In this document: piece after piece, positions 21,313 to 29,645 of the stretch
Position numbering within the stretch: the first letter of the stretch is position 1
How the letters are laid out: each line of letters opens with the position of its first letter
The notes under the pieces: generated by a model
What the model saw: the letters and a program-made list of their open reading frames with translations, nothing else
Databases searched by the model: none
What the model was told of the DNA's origin: nothing
Translations under genes and position numbers: made by a program
Assembly: GCA_041394945.1 (NCBI GenBank)
Contig: JAWKHH010000003.1
Location: forward strand, 1,364,001-1,428,000
DNA from: Bryobacteraceae bacterium
Lineage (GTDB): Bacteria > Acidobacteriota > Terriglobia > Bryobacterales > Bryobacteraceae
Direction: 5' to 3'
Length of the DNA stretch: 64,000 nucleotides

Positions 21313-21321
21313 GCTGTTGCG

Positions 21322-21669
21322 ATGGATCTCGGCGATTTCTCGGTCAGCCTCGCGGTGAAGGATCTCGGCGTCTCACGCGCTTTCTACGAAAAGCTCGGAT
21401 TCACTCTTCAGAAATTTGACTTCAAGCTTCCTGGCTACGAGGAGAACTGGGTCGTGCTCAACCACGGCCAAGCCTCCATCGGGCTCTTCCAGGGAATGTT
21501 CGAAAAGAACATCCTCACGTTCAACCCCAAGGATGCCCGTTCAATTCAAAAGGAACTCAAGGCGCAGGGCGTGAAGATCGACAAGGAAGCCGACGAGTCC
21601 GGCACCGGGCCGGCGCACTTGATGCTCACCGATCCGGACGGCAACGCCATCCTCATCGATCAGTTCTGA
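21322..21669 (+). CDS. VOC (glyoxalase/bleomycin-resistance) family protein
   Basis: 115-residue single-module VOC protein. It begins DFSVSLAVKDLGVSRAFYEKLGF, the classical first beta-alpha unit, and ends LMLTDPDGNAILIDQF, the second metal-face strand with Asp-Pro-Asp-Gly-Asn. It lies 9 bases after the GT87-like gene. The last 17 bases overlap the convergent FG-GAP gene. Function cannot be assigned beyond family; these proteins range from glyoxalases to thiol-transfer and dioxygenase enzymes. Confidence 0.85.
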   Translation: MDLGDFSVSLAVKDLGVSRAFYEKLGFTLQKFDFKLPGYEENWVVLNHGQASIGLFQGMFEKNILTFNPKDARSIQKELKAQGVKIDKEADESGTGPAHLMLTDPDGNAILIDQF

Positions 21670-23908
21670 TTCGATTCTCGAACCACACCACGTTGCGGCT
21701 TTCCTGCCCGGCGACGACGACATCGAGATCGCCGTCGCGATCCATGTCGATGAGCCGGATGTCGTAGGCCGCCTGGTTCTCCCAGATGTGGTGCACCGTG
21801 AAACCGCCGCGTCCGTCGTTCTCGTACCACGCGGCGGTGGCTGAATCTTTCGCGCAGGTGGCGGCGTCGATGTCGCCGTCCCCGTCGATATCGCCCATCG
21901 CGAGCGAATGCGGACCCACGATGCGCCCATCCACTTCATGCGCCCTCCAATCGGGCGCTTCGTACCACACGACGCCGCGCCCATGTCCGCGCGAGGCGAA
22001 AAAATCGGCCTTGCCGTCGCGGTTGATGTCGGCGATGTGGATGTTCGTGGCGCCGGGCTGACCGGTGGCGATCACGTGTTTGGTGAAGGGCCGGCGCGGG
22101 TCCGCGCCCTGCTCCCACCATGCGAACCAGTTGCCGCCATCGGCGATCTTCGCGCCGGAGGCCATGTCCGGACGCCCATCGCCGTTCACGTCGCCGAAGC
22201 CCAAGTAGTGGCTCAGCCCGGGCGCGTCTTTATCGGCGAAGATGTAGCGCTCCCAGCGTTGCGCGCGGCGCACGTCGCGCGGAATGCGGAACCACGCGAG
22301 TGAGTTCGGGAATGCGCCGTCGGACTGCGCGCTGTTGCCGATGAGATCGAGCTTGCCGTCGCGGTCGACGTCACCGGTGATCAGCCCGTGGATGCCGTTG
22401 ACGCCGCCCTTCGCGAAGTCGTCGACGACGTGGTAGGTCCACTTCTCCGTCGCGCCGTGCGTGGGTTGTTCGAGCCAGAAGATGAGCCCCGGCGAGTAGC
22501 GCGCGCCGATATAGTCGATGTCGCCGTCCCCGTCCACGTCCATCGCCTCGCTGTGAATCGCGTTCGCGCCCTCGTGCAGCACCACCTGCTTCCACGCGTC
22601 GCCCTTGCGCGCGGGCTGAACGAACAACACCGTGCGCTTCCCCGGACCATCGTTGGCGACGATATCCGGCAGTCCGTCGCCCGTGAAGTCCGCCGCAACC
22701 GCCGTCGCGGTCGCGAAGCCGCTTCCCACTTCGTGCCGCACCCACTCCGGGCTTGATTCGTTCCAGTAGATCCGCACGTTCGCAGTCGCCCGGCCCACAG
22801 CGACGATCTCGGGCCTACCGTCGCCGTTGAGATCGTCCACCACGAGATCCTCGGCGGCCACGCCGTCGTCGATAGCGTGCCTGGTCCACGTGCCGTCCGC
22901 GCCGCGCCCGTACCACGCCACGCCCCAAGGTTTCCCGCGCCAACCCACGGCCAGATCGTCGGACCCGTTCCCGTCGAAATCGCCCCACCCGAGCGCGTGC
23001 GCCTGCGCGAGTCCGGTCTCGATCTCGGTGCGCTTCCACTCCGCGCCCGCGATCACCGGCGGCGCGATCTTCGTGACCGCCTGCGGATCGGGCGCGGCGG
23101 TAGGCTCTTCGTAGACGACGATCTTGTTGCCGTGCCACGGCTCCACGGTCGCCAGGTGCCGGATGCGGTTCACGCTCCCGAGCTTGATCTCGCCCGGCGC
23201 GCCCGCGCCCAGCGTGCGTTTCGACCACGATCCATCGGCGGCGCGCTTCAGTGCGTGAACGCCCTCGCGCGACGCGGTCCAGATCTCACCGTCGACGACG
23301 ATGAAGTTGTGCACGATGTGGAGCGACGAATCGGCCACCTCCATCTTCCATGCCCCCGACGACGGCTTGTCACCCGGCCAGTAGACCAGGATGCGCGCGC
23401 CCGCCCCCTCCCACGCCGGCGCCACATTCCCGCGCCCGTGGAGCGGAACCACGATCAATTCATTGCGCCCGTCACCGTCGACATCGCCCCAGCGCATCCG
23501 GTGCAGCGTCGGCTCCTCGGGCAGCGCGGTGAGGGGCCACGGCGCGCCGGCCTTGGCTGGATTGCGGAGCCATTGCAGACTCCCGCCGCCGGCGGTGTTG
23601 GTGGGCTGCCAGTCGGCGCCGAGCGCGATGTCCAGGTGGCCGTCGCGGTCGATATCGTCGAGCGCCATGCAGACGTTGTCCTTCTTGGTGACGCCGGCGG
23701 CGATGACGTGCTTGGTCCAGGACGGATTCTCGAACCACACCGCCTGCGTGGGGTTGATGGCGACGATGTCGGGCTTGCCGTCTTCGTTCATATCCGCGGT
23801 GGTCACCGCGTAGACGACGCCGAAGTCCGCCTGGATCTCCTGGGGCCGGAACTTCACCGCGGCGTGCCCGCAGGCGGCGGCGAGCAGGATGAGGATCGCG
23901 CGTTGCAT
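21653..23908 (-). CDS. exported FG-GAP/VCBS repeat protein
   Basis: About 751 residues. The ATG at 23908 gives a clean signal peptide (MQRAILILLAAACGHAAV); a GTG three bases upstream is also possible. The body is a run of about twelve calcium-binding-type D-x-(D/N)-x-D-G-x-x-D loops, for example DMNEDGKPDIVA, DIDRDGHLDIAL, DVDGDGRNELIV, DLNGDGRPEIVA, DVDGDGDIDYIG and DMDRDGDLDVVV, spaced about 45-70 residues, typical of integrin-like beta-propellers, here probably two. Likely periplasmic or secreted; such proteins are frequent in Acidobacteria and often have carbohydrate or adhesion roles. No enzyme motif seen. Convergent overlap of 17 bases with the VOC gene. Confidence 0.88.
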   Translation of the reverse strand: MQRAILILLAAACGHAAVKFRPQEIQADFGVVYAVTTADMNEDGKPDIVAINPTQAVWFENPSWTKHVIAAGVTKKDNVCMALDDIDRDGHLDIALGADWQPTNTAGGGSLQWLRNPAKAGAPWPLTALPEEPTLHRMRWGDVDGDGRNELIVVPLHGRGNVAPAWEGAGARILVYWPGDKPSSGAWKMEVADSSLHIVHNFIVVDGEIWTASREGVHALKRAADGSWSKRTLGAGAPGEIKLGSVNRIRHLATVEPWHGNKIVVYEEPTAAPDPQAVTKIAPPVIAGAEWKRTEIETGLAQAHALGWGDFDGNGSDDLAVGWRGKPWGVAWYGRGADGTWTRHAIDDGVAAEDLVVDDLNGDGRPEIVAVGRATANVRIYWNESSPEWVRHEVGSGFATATAVAADFTGDGLPDIVANDGPGKRTVLFVQPARKGDAWKQVVLHEGANAIHSEAMDVDGDGDIDYIGARYSPGLIFWLEQPTHGATEKWTYHVVDDFAKGGVNGIHGLITGDVDRDGKLDLIGNSAQSDGAFPNSLAWFRIPRDVRRAQRWERYIFADKDAPGLSHYLGFGDVNGDGRPDMASGAKIADGGNWFAWWEQGADPRRPFTKHVIATGQPGATNIHIADINRDGKADFFASRGHGRGVVWYEAPDWRAHEVDGRIVGPHSLAMGDIDGDGDIDAATCAKDSATAAWYENDGRGGFTVHHIWENQAAYDIRLIDMDRDGDLDVVVAGQESRNVVWFENRIRTDR

Positions 23909-23944
23909 CACGACGATGCTATCGCGAACGGAGCTGGTACTGCC

Positions 23945-25021
23945 CTACTCCAGCGGAAAGCGGGATGGGTTGAAACGAAGTTCTTCGGACGCGGAACGCC
24001 GGGCTGGCACTGGGTTCTGCTTCCCCGCGAAAGGCCCGGGGTCGACGCAGATGCCGATGCGGTCACGGCCGCCGGCGTTGCCGGTTACCGAGATGGTGAG
24101 GTTGCTCCGGACCGGAGCGCGCGGAAAGCCCGGGCACGCCAGGAGACCATCCGGAACGTCATCCGGAACCTTGACGTGAATCTGGGCAAGGCCCACTCCA
24201 CCGGGAGTGAGGGCGGCGTACTCCGGCGACCGCATGAGTTCCGTTTCTGGATTTTGGCCGCCATTGTAGGCATAGTCAAGGCTGACCAGAACCTGGCTCT
24301 CGATGGGAATGGGTGGCGAGGGTGAGGGAACGCCGATCGGAAGGACCTCGGGTTCACCCGGCATCACGCCGGTTGCGTACACGACCAGTGTCTCACCCGG
24401 CCGCGCGGGGTTCGCCGATCGCACCATCTCGCCGTCGGCATGCGCTACCAAAGGTCGTTCGTTTCGATCACATTCGGGACTCTCGGGAAGTGCATAGATC
24501 GGCGGACCAGTTCCGCAACGAGCGGACAGAATCCGGGTGGCGCCGCTGAAATTGACAGTCTCCCGTGCGATTCTGCGTCCCTCCAGCACGACGGTAACCT
24601 CTCCGAGGCCAAAGTGGTCGGTTATGTTCGGCCACTGGATCGAGATTGCGGCCCCCATCGGTTGAGACCGGCAGCATCGCTCGATGGTCAGAATTGGAGC
24701 TAGCGCTTCCGCTCCATTACCGCTCGCTAGGACGGAGACGCCGCTTAGTTCGGTTGGCAAAGGGAAAGCAGTGGCGCGCGCGGACTGAATATCGACTCCG
24801 AAAACCACGAGCGTTCCGATATGACCGCGTTCGAAAGTGGGTATTCGGGGGACTACGGGACTGGAGATCAGCCCGTTTTGTGGTTGTGCGACCGCCGTCG
24901 CCGCCAATGATGAGACCATCACCGTCACGATCCAGATCCCGCGTACTCCCAAGCTTTCGACTCCACCCTGCTCTCGAGAATCCCCCGGGGTATTGTTAGG
25001 CGATGATTTAGTAGTAGTCAC
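23945..25021 (-). CDS. exported lineage-specific protein, TIGR03437-like (copy B of tandem pair)
   Basis: 358 residues from GTG 25021, which is preceded six bases upstream by a near-perfect AGAAGGAGG; this start gives a membrane-targeting leader (GIWIVTVMVSSLAATAVAQ) near the N terminus, whereas the longer frame to 25123 would bury it. Conserved blocks shared with the upstream copy: GHIGTLVVFGVD, FPLPTELSGVSVLASGN, RCGTGPPIYALPESPECDRN, NPARPGETLVVYATGVMPG, LDYAYNGGQNPETE, ALTPGGVGLAQIHVKVP, DRIGICVDPGP and a C-terminal FNPSRFPLE. The 'PLPTELSGVSV...ETLVVYATG...GVGLAQIHVKVP' order is that of the Solibacter TIGR03437 domain, here divergent and with extra cysteines. Function unknown; presumed envelope or secreted. 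Confidence 0.75.
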   Translation of the reverse strand: MTTTKSSPNNTPGDSREQGGVESLGVRGIWIVTVMVSSLAATAVAQPQNGLISSPVVPRIPTFERGHIGTLVVFGVDIQSARATAFPLPTELSGVSVLASGNGAEALAPILTIERCCRSQPMGAAISIQWPNITDHFGLGEVTVVLEGRRIARETVNFSGATRILSARCGTGPPIYALPESPECDRNERPLVAHADGEMVRSANPARPGETLVVYATGVMPGEPEVLPIGVPSPSPPIPIESQVLVSLDYAYNGGQNPETELMRSPEYAALTPGGVGLAQIHVKVPDDVPDGLLACPGFPRAPVRSNLTISVTGNAGGRDRIGICVDPGPFAGKQNPVPARRSASEELRFNPSRFPLE

Positions 25022-25027
25022 GGCTTG

Positions 25028-25036
25028 CCTCCTTCT
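25028..25036 (-). promoter_or_regulatory. strong Shine-Dalgarno that fixes the start of the copy-B exported protein
   Basis: AGAAGGAGG on the minus strand, six bases from GTG 25021. The longer frame would start at 25123 in a 4-base overlap with the upstream gene, but has no comparable site and gives no N-terminal signal. Confidence 0.7.
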
Positions 25037-25119
25037 ATCCGCTGAACCGGTCGGCTCACCGGGTTGGGACAGTGCTACGGATGCCCTCATGTCAGCTTGC
25101 GGACCGCTTTTTGATCGCC

Positions 25120-26202
25120 TCATTGCAGCGGAAAGCGGGATGGGTCGAAGCGCGGCCGTTCGGATGCGTGACGCCGGGTGGGGATCGGGTTCTGCTTCCC
25201 CTCGACAGGCCCGGGGTCGACGCAGATGCCGATGCGGTCACGACCGCCGCCGTTGGTGAATACGTCGGTTAGAATCGAGATAGTCAGATTGCTGGTCACG
25301 GGACGCCGTGGATCTTCCGAGCAGGGGAGTAGGCTGTCGGGAAGCTCAGGGACCTTGACGTGGATTTGAGTCACTCCGACGCCTCCAGGTGTCAGACCTG
25401 CGTAGTCTGCGGATTGGAAGTTTTCCGTCTCCGGGTTTCGGCCACCGTCATAGGCATAGTCCAAGCTGGCGCGCACAAAATTGACCCGAATCGGCGGTGC
25501 TGGAGACGGAATCCCGATCGGAACTTCTCCATCAACCGATGTCACTCCCACCGCGTACACGATGAGCGTCTCGCCAGGACGGGCCGGATTGCCGGCCCGC
25601 ACCAAGCCGCCATCGGCATGTGTCACCAGTGGGCGCGCGTTGCGGTCACAAGAGGGCTCTTCGGGCAGCGCGTAGACCGCTCTCGGTTGGCCTGCGCAGC
25701 TTCCCGACAATATCCGGGTCGAACCAGCGAAGACCACTTCCTCGGATGCAACCGGCCGTCCGTTCATGATCACAGCAACCTCCTGACCACTGAGCGTATC
25801 GAAAATGTCGGGCCACTGGATCGTGATCGCCGCGCCCATTGGGCGGCCGACGCAACATTGTAGAACCGAAAGGATCGGCGCCTTCTGTTCCTTTTGCCCA
25901 GTTCGGGCCAACACTGAGATCCCACTGAGTTCGGTCGGCAGAGGAAATGTCGAAGCATAGGCTGGCGTCGGCGGCGCCTCGATGCCGAGGATCAGCAACG
26001 TCGTGATGTGACCGGGGTAGACGCTGGGTAGCCTTGGCAATCCCGTGGTGCCGATGATGCCGATCTGTGCCTGAGCCGATGGCGCCTGCAGTAGGACTAG
26101 GGTTGCAAAACTGACGAAGGCTAGTCTTGAAGTTTGGCCTCTCGACCGGCCCAGTCGACTCTCCGGGGAGAGACGTTCCAAAGTGTCGAACAAGCGGTGC
26201 AT
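25120..26202 (-). CDS. exported lineage-specific protein, TIGR03437-like (copy A of tandem pair)
   Basis: 360 residues with a leader (SRLAFVSFATLVLLQAPSAQAQ) after a charged 28-residue N region; AAGGGA lies about eight bases before the ATG. It is a close paralogue of the downstream gene: PGHITTLLILGIE, FPLPTELSGISVLAR, GSCAGQPRAVYALPEEPSCDRN, NPARPGETLIVYAVGV, LDYAYDGGRNPETE, LTPGGVGVTQIHVKVPE, DRIGICVDPGP and the final FDPSRFPLQ. Paired cysteines (CC in the first half, one before YALP, one in SCDR, one near PCSED, one in GICVD) are shared, suggesting disulfides in an exported protein. Function unknown. Confidence 0.78.
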   Translation of the reverse strand: MHRLFDTLERLSPESRLGRSRGQTSRLAFVSFATLVLLQAPSAQAQIGIIGTTGLPRLPSVYPGHITTLLILGIEAPPTPAYASTFPLPTELSGISVLARTGQKEQKAPILSVLQCCVGRPMGAAITIQWPDIFDTLSGQEVAVIMNGRPVASEEVVFAGSTRILSGSCAGQPRAVYALPEEPSCDRNARPLVTHADGGLVRAGNPARPGETLIVYAVGVTSVDGEVPIGIPSPAPPIRVNFVRASLDYAYDGGRNPETENFQSADYAGLTPGGVGVTQIHVKVPELPDSLLPCSEDPRRPVTSNLTISILTDVFTNGGGRDRIGICVDPGPVEGKQNPIPTRRHASERPRFDPSRFPLQ

Positions 26203-26235
26203 CTCTTCGGTCCCTTCTTCGACTGGCTGGTGAGT

Positions 26236-26931
26236 CTATTTCGGTTCCACGACGCTTCGGATACCCTGTTGCCTGTTGGCCGGATCACCGCTCTTCGCCC
26301 GCAACGGCGGATTCCCAGGCTCTCGCAAGACGGAACCGAGTTCGTAGGGGACAAACTGAGGCGTGAACTGATAGCTCCTGGCCTCGTCTCCCACCGGATC
26401 TACGACGAACGACTGACCAAGCCAGTTGCGCACAAGAGGGTGAAATGGTTCCTGTCGAATGTAAGGTGCCGACATCCACAGCCAGTCACCTGAAGCAATG
26501 CGCGCATAGTCGCCAGCACCGAAGCACGATATCGAACATCGGGGCGGAAGGGCGACATGCCAGAACGCTGGACGGATCGCGTCTTGAGAGCTGCCGGCGC
26601 AATCACCATAGGTAATAGCACCGAGGCCGTCGCTTCCGTGCGGGAAATAGACAGCCTTCTGAACGAAGCGTCTTCCATCGTCCGCCACCAGTTGGAGTGT
26701 GCCCGCCGCGACAGCATATGCCATGTAACAGGAGTTCCTCCCATCAAGGTCGCGGTGAACGAGGATGTTCAGAATTTCGAGGCTGGTCCAACTAGGGGGC
26801 GCTGAGCCAACGCCTGCGCCAGCGCTGAAAGTGAATACCAGATCCTTGATCGCGGCCCCGTCGGAAATTCCACCCGATAAAGGAGTTGACGAAGGGTTAA
26901 CGCTGACCGGTCCGAGCCGGGCTGCAGCCAC
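26236..26931 (-). CDS. hypothetical protein carrying one Cys-paired module, probably 5'-truncated
   Basis: 231 residues from GTG 26931; there is no ribosome-binding site and no signal peptide, and the frame is open upstream to a TGA at 26972-26974, where the translated leader (FAAQSHASLSLVPGL) looks like the residues just after a lost signal peptide. The core PVSVNPSSTPLSGG, KDLVFTFSAG, SLEILNILVHRDLDGRNSCYMAY, LQLVADDGR and YGDCAG matches the two C-terminal modules of the PASTA protein at 15706-20112. It may be a degraded or re-started gene. It sits 33 bases before the TIGR03437-like pair on the same strand. No function known. Confidence 0.5.
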   Translation of the reverse strand: MAAARLGPVSVNPSSTPLSGGISDGAAIKDLVFTFSAGAGVGSAPPSWTSLEILNILVHRDLDGRNSCYMAYAVAAGTLQLVADDGRRFVQKAVYFPHGSDGLGAITYGDCAGSSQDAIRPAFWHVALPPRCSISCFGAGDYARIASGDWLWMSAPYIRQEPFHPLVRNWLGQSFVVDPVGDEARSYQFTPQFVPYELGSVLREPGNPPLRAKSGDPANRQQGIRSVVEPK

Positions 26932-26975
26932 TAGACCGGGGACGAGAGAGAGGGAGGCGTGCGATTGGGCTGCAA

Positions 26976-27004
26976 ATCATACAAGTGATCATTATTTATC
27001 ACAA
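26976..27004 (-). promoter_or_regulatory. candidate promoter of the lineage-specific exported group
   Basis: On the minus strand TTGTGA, 17-base spacer, TATGAT, in a locally AT-rich patch unusual for this window. A GTGAT-N8-ATCAC inverted repeat lies within it and could be an operator. It reads toward 26931 and the two genes beyond. Confidence 0.45.
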
Positions 27005-27111
27005 ATTCACTCTGCCGGCAACCCCTGTTTATGCTCTTATTCTCGGCACAAGGCGGAGCGCATTTCTCGCCTTTGGGGGAAACGAGTGACGGCGCACCCG
27101 AAAGAACGATG

Positions 27112-27969
27112 CTATCGCGAAAACCACGCCAGGACACGCCGCTGGAACTCCGCCGCCGCCACCAACGACGCCCGCGTGTGCCCCGCGCCGGGCACCTCCC
27201 ACAACTCCGTGTACCGCGGATTCGCCGCATGCAGCGCGCGCGACTGCGCCGGGGCCGTCCGCGTGTCGGCCAACCCGTGGATCAGCAGCACCGGCGTCGT
27301 CGCGTTGCGGAGGACCGCCTCCGGCGACGCAGCCTCCAGATCCACGCCGTAGCGGGCCCGCGCGTAGAGGAAGCCCGCCTCCAGCAACGGCCACCCGGCG
27401 AAGCGCGGCAGGCCGGTCAGCCGTGGAATGCGCTCAGCGGCGGCTTCGCGGAACGTCGAAAAGGAGCACTCCGCAACCAGCGCGCGAAAGCGGTTCTCCA
27501 CGGCGAGCGATTGAATGAGGATCGCCGCGCCCATCGATTCGCCAAGTCCGAACAGTTGCCCCGCGCGCTGATCGCGAGCGAGAAAGTCGGCCCAGCGCCG
27601 CACGTCGCCGCGCTCATGGATCCCATAAGTCACCGCGTCGCCGCCGCTCACGCCGTGACCGCGGCTGTCGGCGGCCAGGGCCAAATATCCGTTGGCCGCG
27701 AAAAAGCGCCCGAAGCCATCCATGCCGCGGCGGGAGTCTCCAGCGCCGTGCAGCAGAAGGACCGCCTTCCCGTTGGATGCCGGCGGCCGGTAGAGCGCGC
27801 CGCGAAGAACCGCGCCGTCCGACGCGGTGACGGAAACCTCCATCCCGGGTGCGGTCTCCGGGGCGGGGCGATACCGGGGCGCGAGATGGAACGCGGTCTC
27901 AACCAGGAAGATCGACACTCCGGCCACGACGGTCCCGGCGAAGGCGAGGATGACGGCCACGCGGCGCAT
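27112..27969 (-). CDS. membrane-anchored alpha/beta hydrolase (serine aminopeptidase S33-like)
   Basis: 285 residues from the ATG at 27969, chosen because it puts a membrane anchor at the very N terminus (RRVAVILAFAGTVVAGVSIFLVE); the frame extends to 28038 but would overlap the divergent promoter. Hydrolase features: KAVLLLHGAGDSRRGM (oxyanion-hole HGxG), DSRGHGVSGG, nucleophile elbow GLGESMG, acidic residue in LIHGLADTRTAP and catalytic His in PGAGHTRAS. The fold is that of BAAT/S33-like cytosolic esterases, here probably facing the periplasm. Divergently transcribed from the SelA-like gene. Substrate unknown. Confidence 0.85.
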   Translation of the reverse strand: MRRVAVILAFAGTVVAGVSIFLVETAFHLAPRYRPAPETAPGMEVSVTASDGAVLRGALYRPPASNGKAVLLLHGAGDSRRGMDGFGRFFAANGYLALAADSRGHGVSGGDAVTYGIHERGDVRRWADFLARDQRAGQLFGLGESMGAAILIQSLAVENRFRALVAECSFSTFREAAAERIPRLTGLPRFAGWPLLEAGFLYARARYGVDLEAASPEAVLRNATTPVLLIHGLADTRTAPAQSRALHAANPRYTELWEVPGAGHTRASLVAAAEFQRRVLAWFSR

Positions 27970-28005
27970 TTCCCACAAAGGTAGCACCGCTGGAAAACGC
28001 GATCC

Positions 28006-28034
28006 TTGCACCGCGCACGCATCCGCGTTAGCAT
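28006..28034 (+). promoter_or_regulatory. candidate promoter for the SelA-like gene, implying a leaderless message
   Basis: TTGCAC, 17-base spacer, TAGCAT; the -10 ends only 6 bases before the ATG at 28041, so transcription would begin at or next to the start codon. No ribosome-binding site is visible before the ATG, consistent with a leaderless mRNA. Confidence 0.35.
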
Positions 28035-28040
28035 CCAATC

Positions 28041-29645
28041 ATGCTGCCGGAATTTCTCAATCGTCGCGATCTGTTCGTCCGCGGCGGCCTGCTCGCCGCC
28101 CTCTTTCCCGGAATCGCCACGCGCCGCGCCCACGCCGCCGCGCTCCGCATCGGCAACGATATTTATCAATCCATCGGCGCACGGCCGGTGGTCAATGCCA
28201 AAGGTACTTTTACCATCATCTCGGGCTCGCAGACGCTGCCCGAAGTCAAAGCCGCCATGGACCAGGCCTCACGCCACTACGTTCATATGGATGAACTGAT
28301 GGACGCGGTGGGGCGGCGGCTCGCCGAGATCACGAAGGCCGAATGGGGCATGGTCTCTTCGGGGTGCGCCGCCGCGCTCGCCCACGCCGCCGCGGCCGCC
28401 ATCTGCGGCGCGAATCCGGAGAAACTGCAGCGCCTGCCGGACACCCGGGGCCTCAAGAACGAAGTGATCGCACCCACCTATTCGCGCAACGTCTACGATC
28501 ACGGGATCCGCGCCGTTGGCGCGCATTTTGTCAACGTCCGCACGGTGGACGAGTACAAGGCCGCCTTCAACGAACGGACCGCACTCGTCATGATCCTCGC
28601 CTCCCCGCCGGATTCGGGCGAGATGGGCCTGCAGGTGCTCGCGCCGATCGCCAAGCAGCACGGCGTGCCCGTGCTCGTCGACGCGGCCGCCGAGAAACTC
28701 ACGATTCCGAACGTTCACCTCACGCGCGGAGCCGATCTCGTCGCCTACTCCGGCGGCAAGTGCCTTCGTGGGCCGCAAAGCGCCGGCCTCCTGCTCGGCA
28801 ACAAGAAACTCGTCCAGACCGCGTGGATTCACTCGGCCCCGCACCACGCTTTCGGCCGTCCGATGAAGGCCGATAAGGAAGCGATCATGGGCATGCTCGC
28901 GGCCGTCGAAATGTGGGTCAAGCGCGATCACGACGCCGAGTGGAAGCAGTGGGAAGGCTGGCTCGATACGATCGCGAAGAGCGTGAAGCGGGTGCCGGGC
29001 GTGACCACCGAAGTGCTCCAGCCGAACGGCCTGTCGAACCACGCGCCGCGCTTGGCGATCAACTGGGATGGCGACGCGATGGGGATCGCCGGCCGTGAAG
29101 TGGAGAAGGCGATGCTCGACGGCGATCCGCGGGTGGTGATGGCCGGCGCATTCGGGGACCGGCGGTCCAACATGAAACGCAGCTCGGTCTCGGTGATGCC
29201 GTATATGATGATGCCGGGCGATGCGGAGATCGTGGCGCGGCGGCTCCATGAAGTGCTGACCACGCTCCCGAAGTCGCCCATGAAGCCGAAGGCGGAGGCC
29301 AAGGTGAACGTGGCCGGCCAGTGGGACGTCGAAGTCGAGTTCCTGACGGGCTCGGCGCAGCACGGGTTCATCTTCGAGCAGACCGGCGGGAGCCTGGTCG
29401 GCACGCACACGGGCGAGTTCCTCGGCGGCGACATTCGCGGGTCGGTGGAAGGCGACGACGTGTGGGTCCGCAGCTCGCACAAGTACGAAGGGACACGCCT
29501 TGGCTATGAGTTCATGGGCAAGGTCAGCGGCGACACGATGAGCGGCACGGTCGATCTCGGCGAGTACGGTCAGGCCACTTTCACCGCCAAGCGTCACAAG
29601 TACGGCGAGCCCGGTGGAATCGTCCGCCCGCTCAAGAATGTCTGA
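28041..29645 (+). CDS. Tat-exported SelA-like PLP enzyme with C-terminal beta-rich domain
   Basis: 534 residues. Leader NRRDLFVRGGLLAALFPGIATRRAHA has twin-arginine character. Residues about 40-415 are a fold-type I PLP enzyme of the SelA / D-glucosaminate-6-phosphate ammonia-lyase group: ARPVVNAKGTFTIISGS, SSGCAAALAHAAAA (phosphate-binding), VLVDAAAE (Asp for pyridine N) and YSGGKCLRGPQSAGLL with the Schiff-base lysine. Residues about 440-534 form a separate beta-rich domain (GQWDVEVEFLTGSAQHGFIFEQTGGSLVGTHTGEF region, positions about 440-480) of unknown role. It is not selenocysteine synthase in context. The GNAT gene overlaps its end by 8 bases. Likely acts on a sugar-acid or amino-acid substrate outside the cytoplasm. 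Confidence 0.85.
   Translation: MLPEFLNRRDLFVRGGLLAALFPGIATRRAHAAALRIGNDIYQSIGARPVVNAKGTFTIISGSQTLPEVKAAMDQASRHYVHMDELMDAVGRRLAEITKAEWGMVSSGCAAALAHAAAAAICGANPEKLQRLPDTRGLKNEVIAPTYSRNVYDHGIRAVGAHFVNVRTVDEYKAAFNERTALVMILASPPDSGEMGLQVLAPIAKQHGVPVLVDAAAEKLTIPNVHLTRGADLVAYSGGKCLRGPQSAGLLLGNKKLVQTAWIHSAPHHAFGRPMKADKEAIMGMLAAVEMWVKRDHDAEWKQWEGWLDTIAKSVKRVPGVTTEVLQPNGLSNHAPRLAINWDGDAMGIAGREVEKAMLDGDPRVVMAGAFGDRRSNMKRSSVSVMPYMMMPGDAEIVARRLHEVLTTLPKSPMKPKAEAKVNVAGQWDVEVEFLTGSAQHGFIFEQTGGSLVGTHTGEFLGGDIRGSVEGDDVWVRSSHKYEGTRLGYEFMGKVSGDTMSGTVDLGEYGQATFTAKRHKYGEPGGIVRPLKNV

Noticed and set aside
21669..23908. Plus-strand long frames inside the FG-GAP gene (for example 22877-24325)
   Set aside because: They are Arg/Pro-rich mirror frames typical of high-GC coding strands; the minus-strand gene has repeated Ca-binding loops and a signal peptide.
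25022..25123. Start of the copy-B exported protein at ATG 25123 (4-base overlap with the upstream gene)
   Set aside because: A strong Shine-Dalgarno and a signal sequence support GTG 25021; the upstream 34 codons show no signal or conservation with copy A.
26999..27004. CRP-type site in the AT-rich patch before the exported group
   Set aside because: Half-sites TGTGA and TCAC are present but the spacer is 10 bases rather than 6, so I list only the promoter and a generic inverted repeat.
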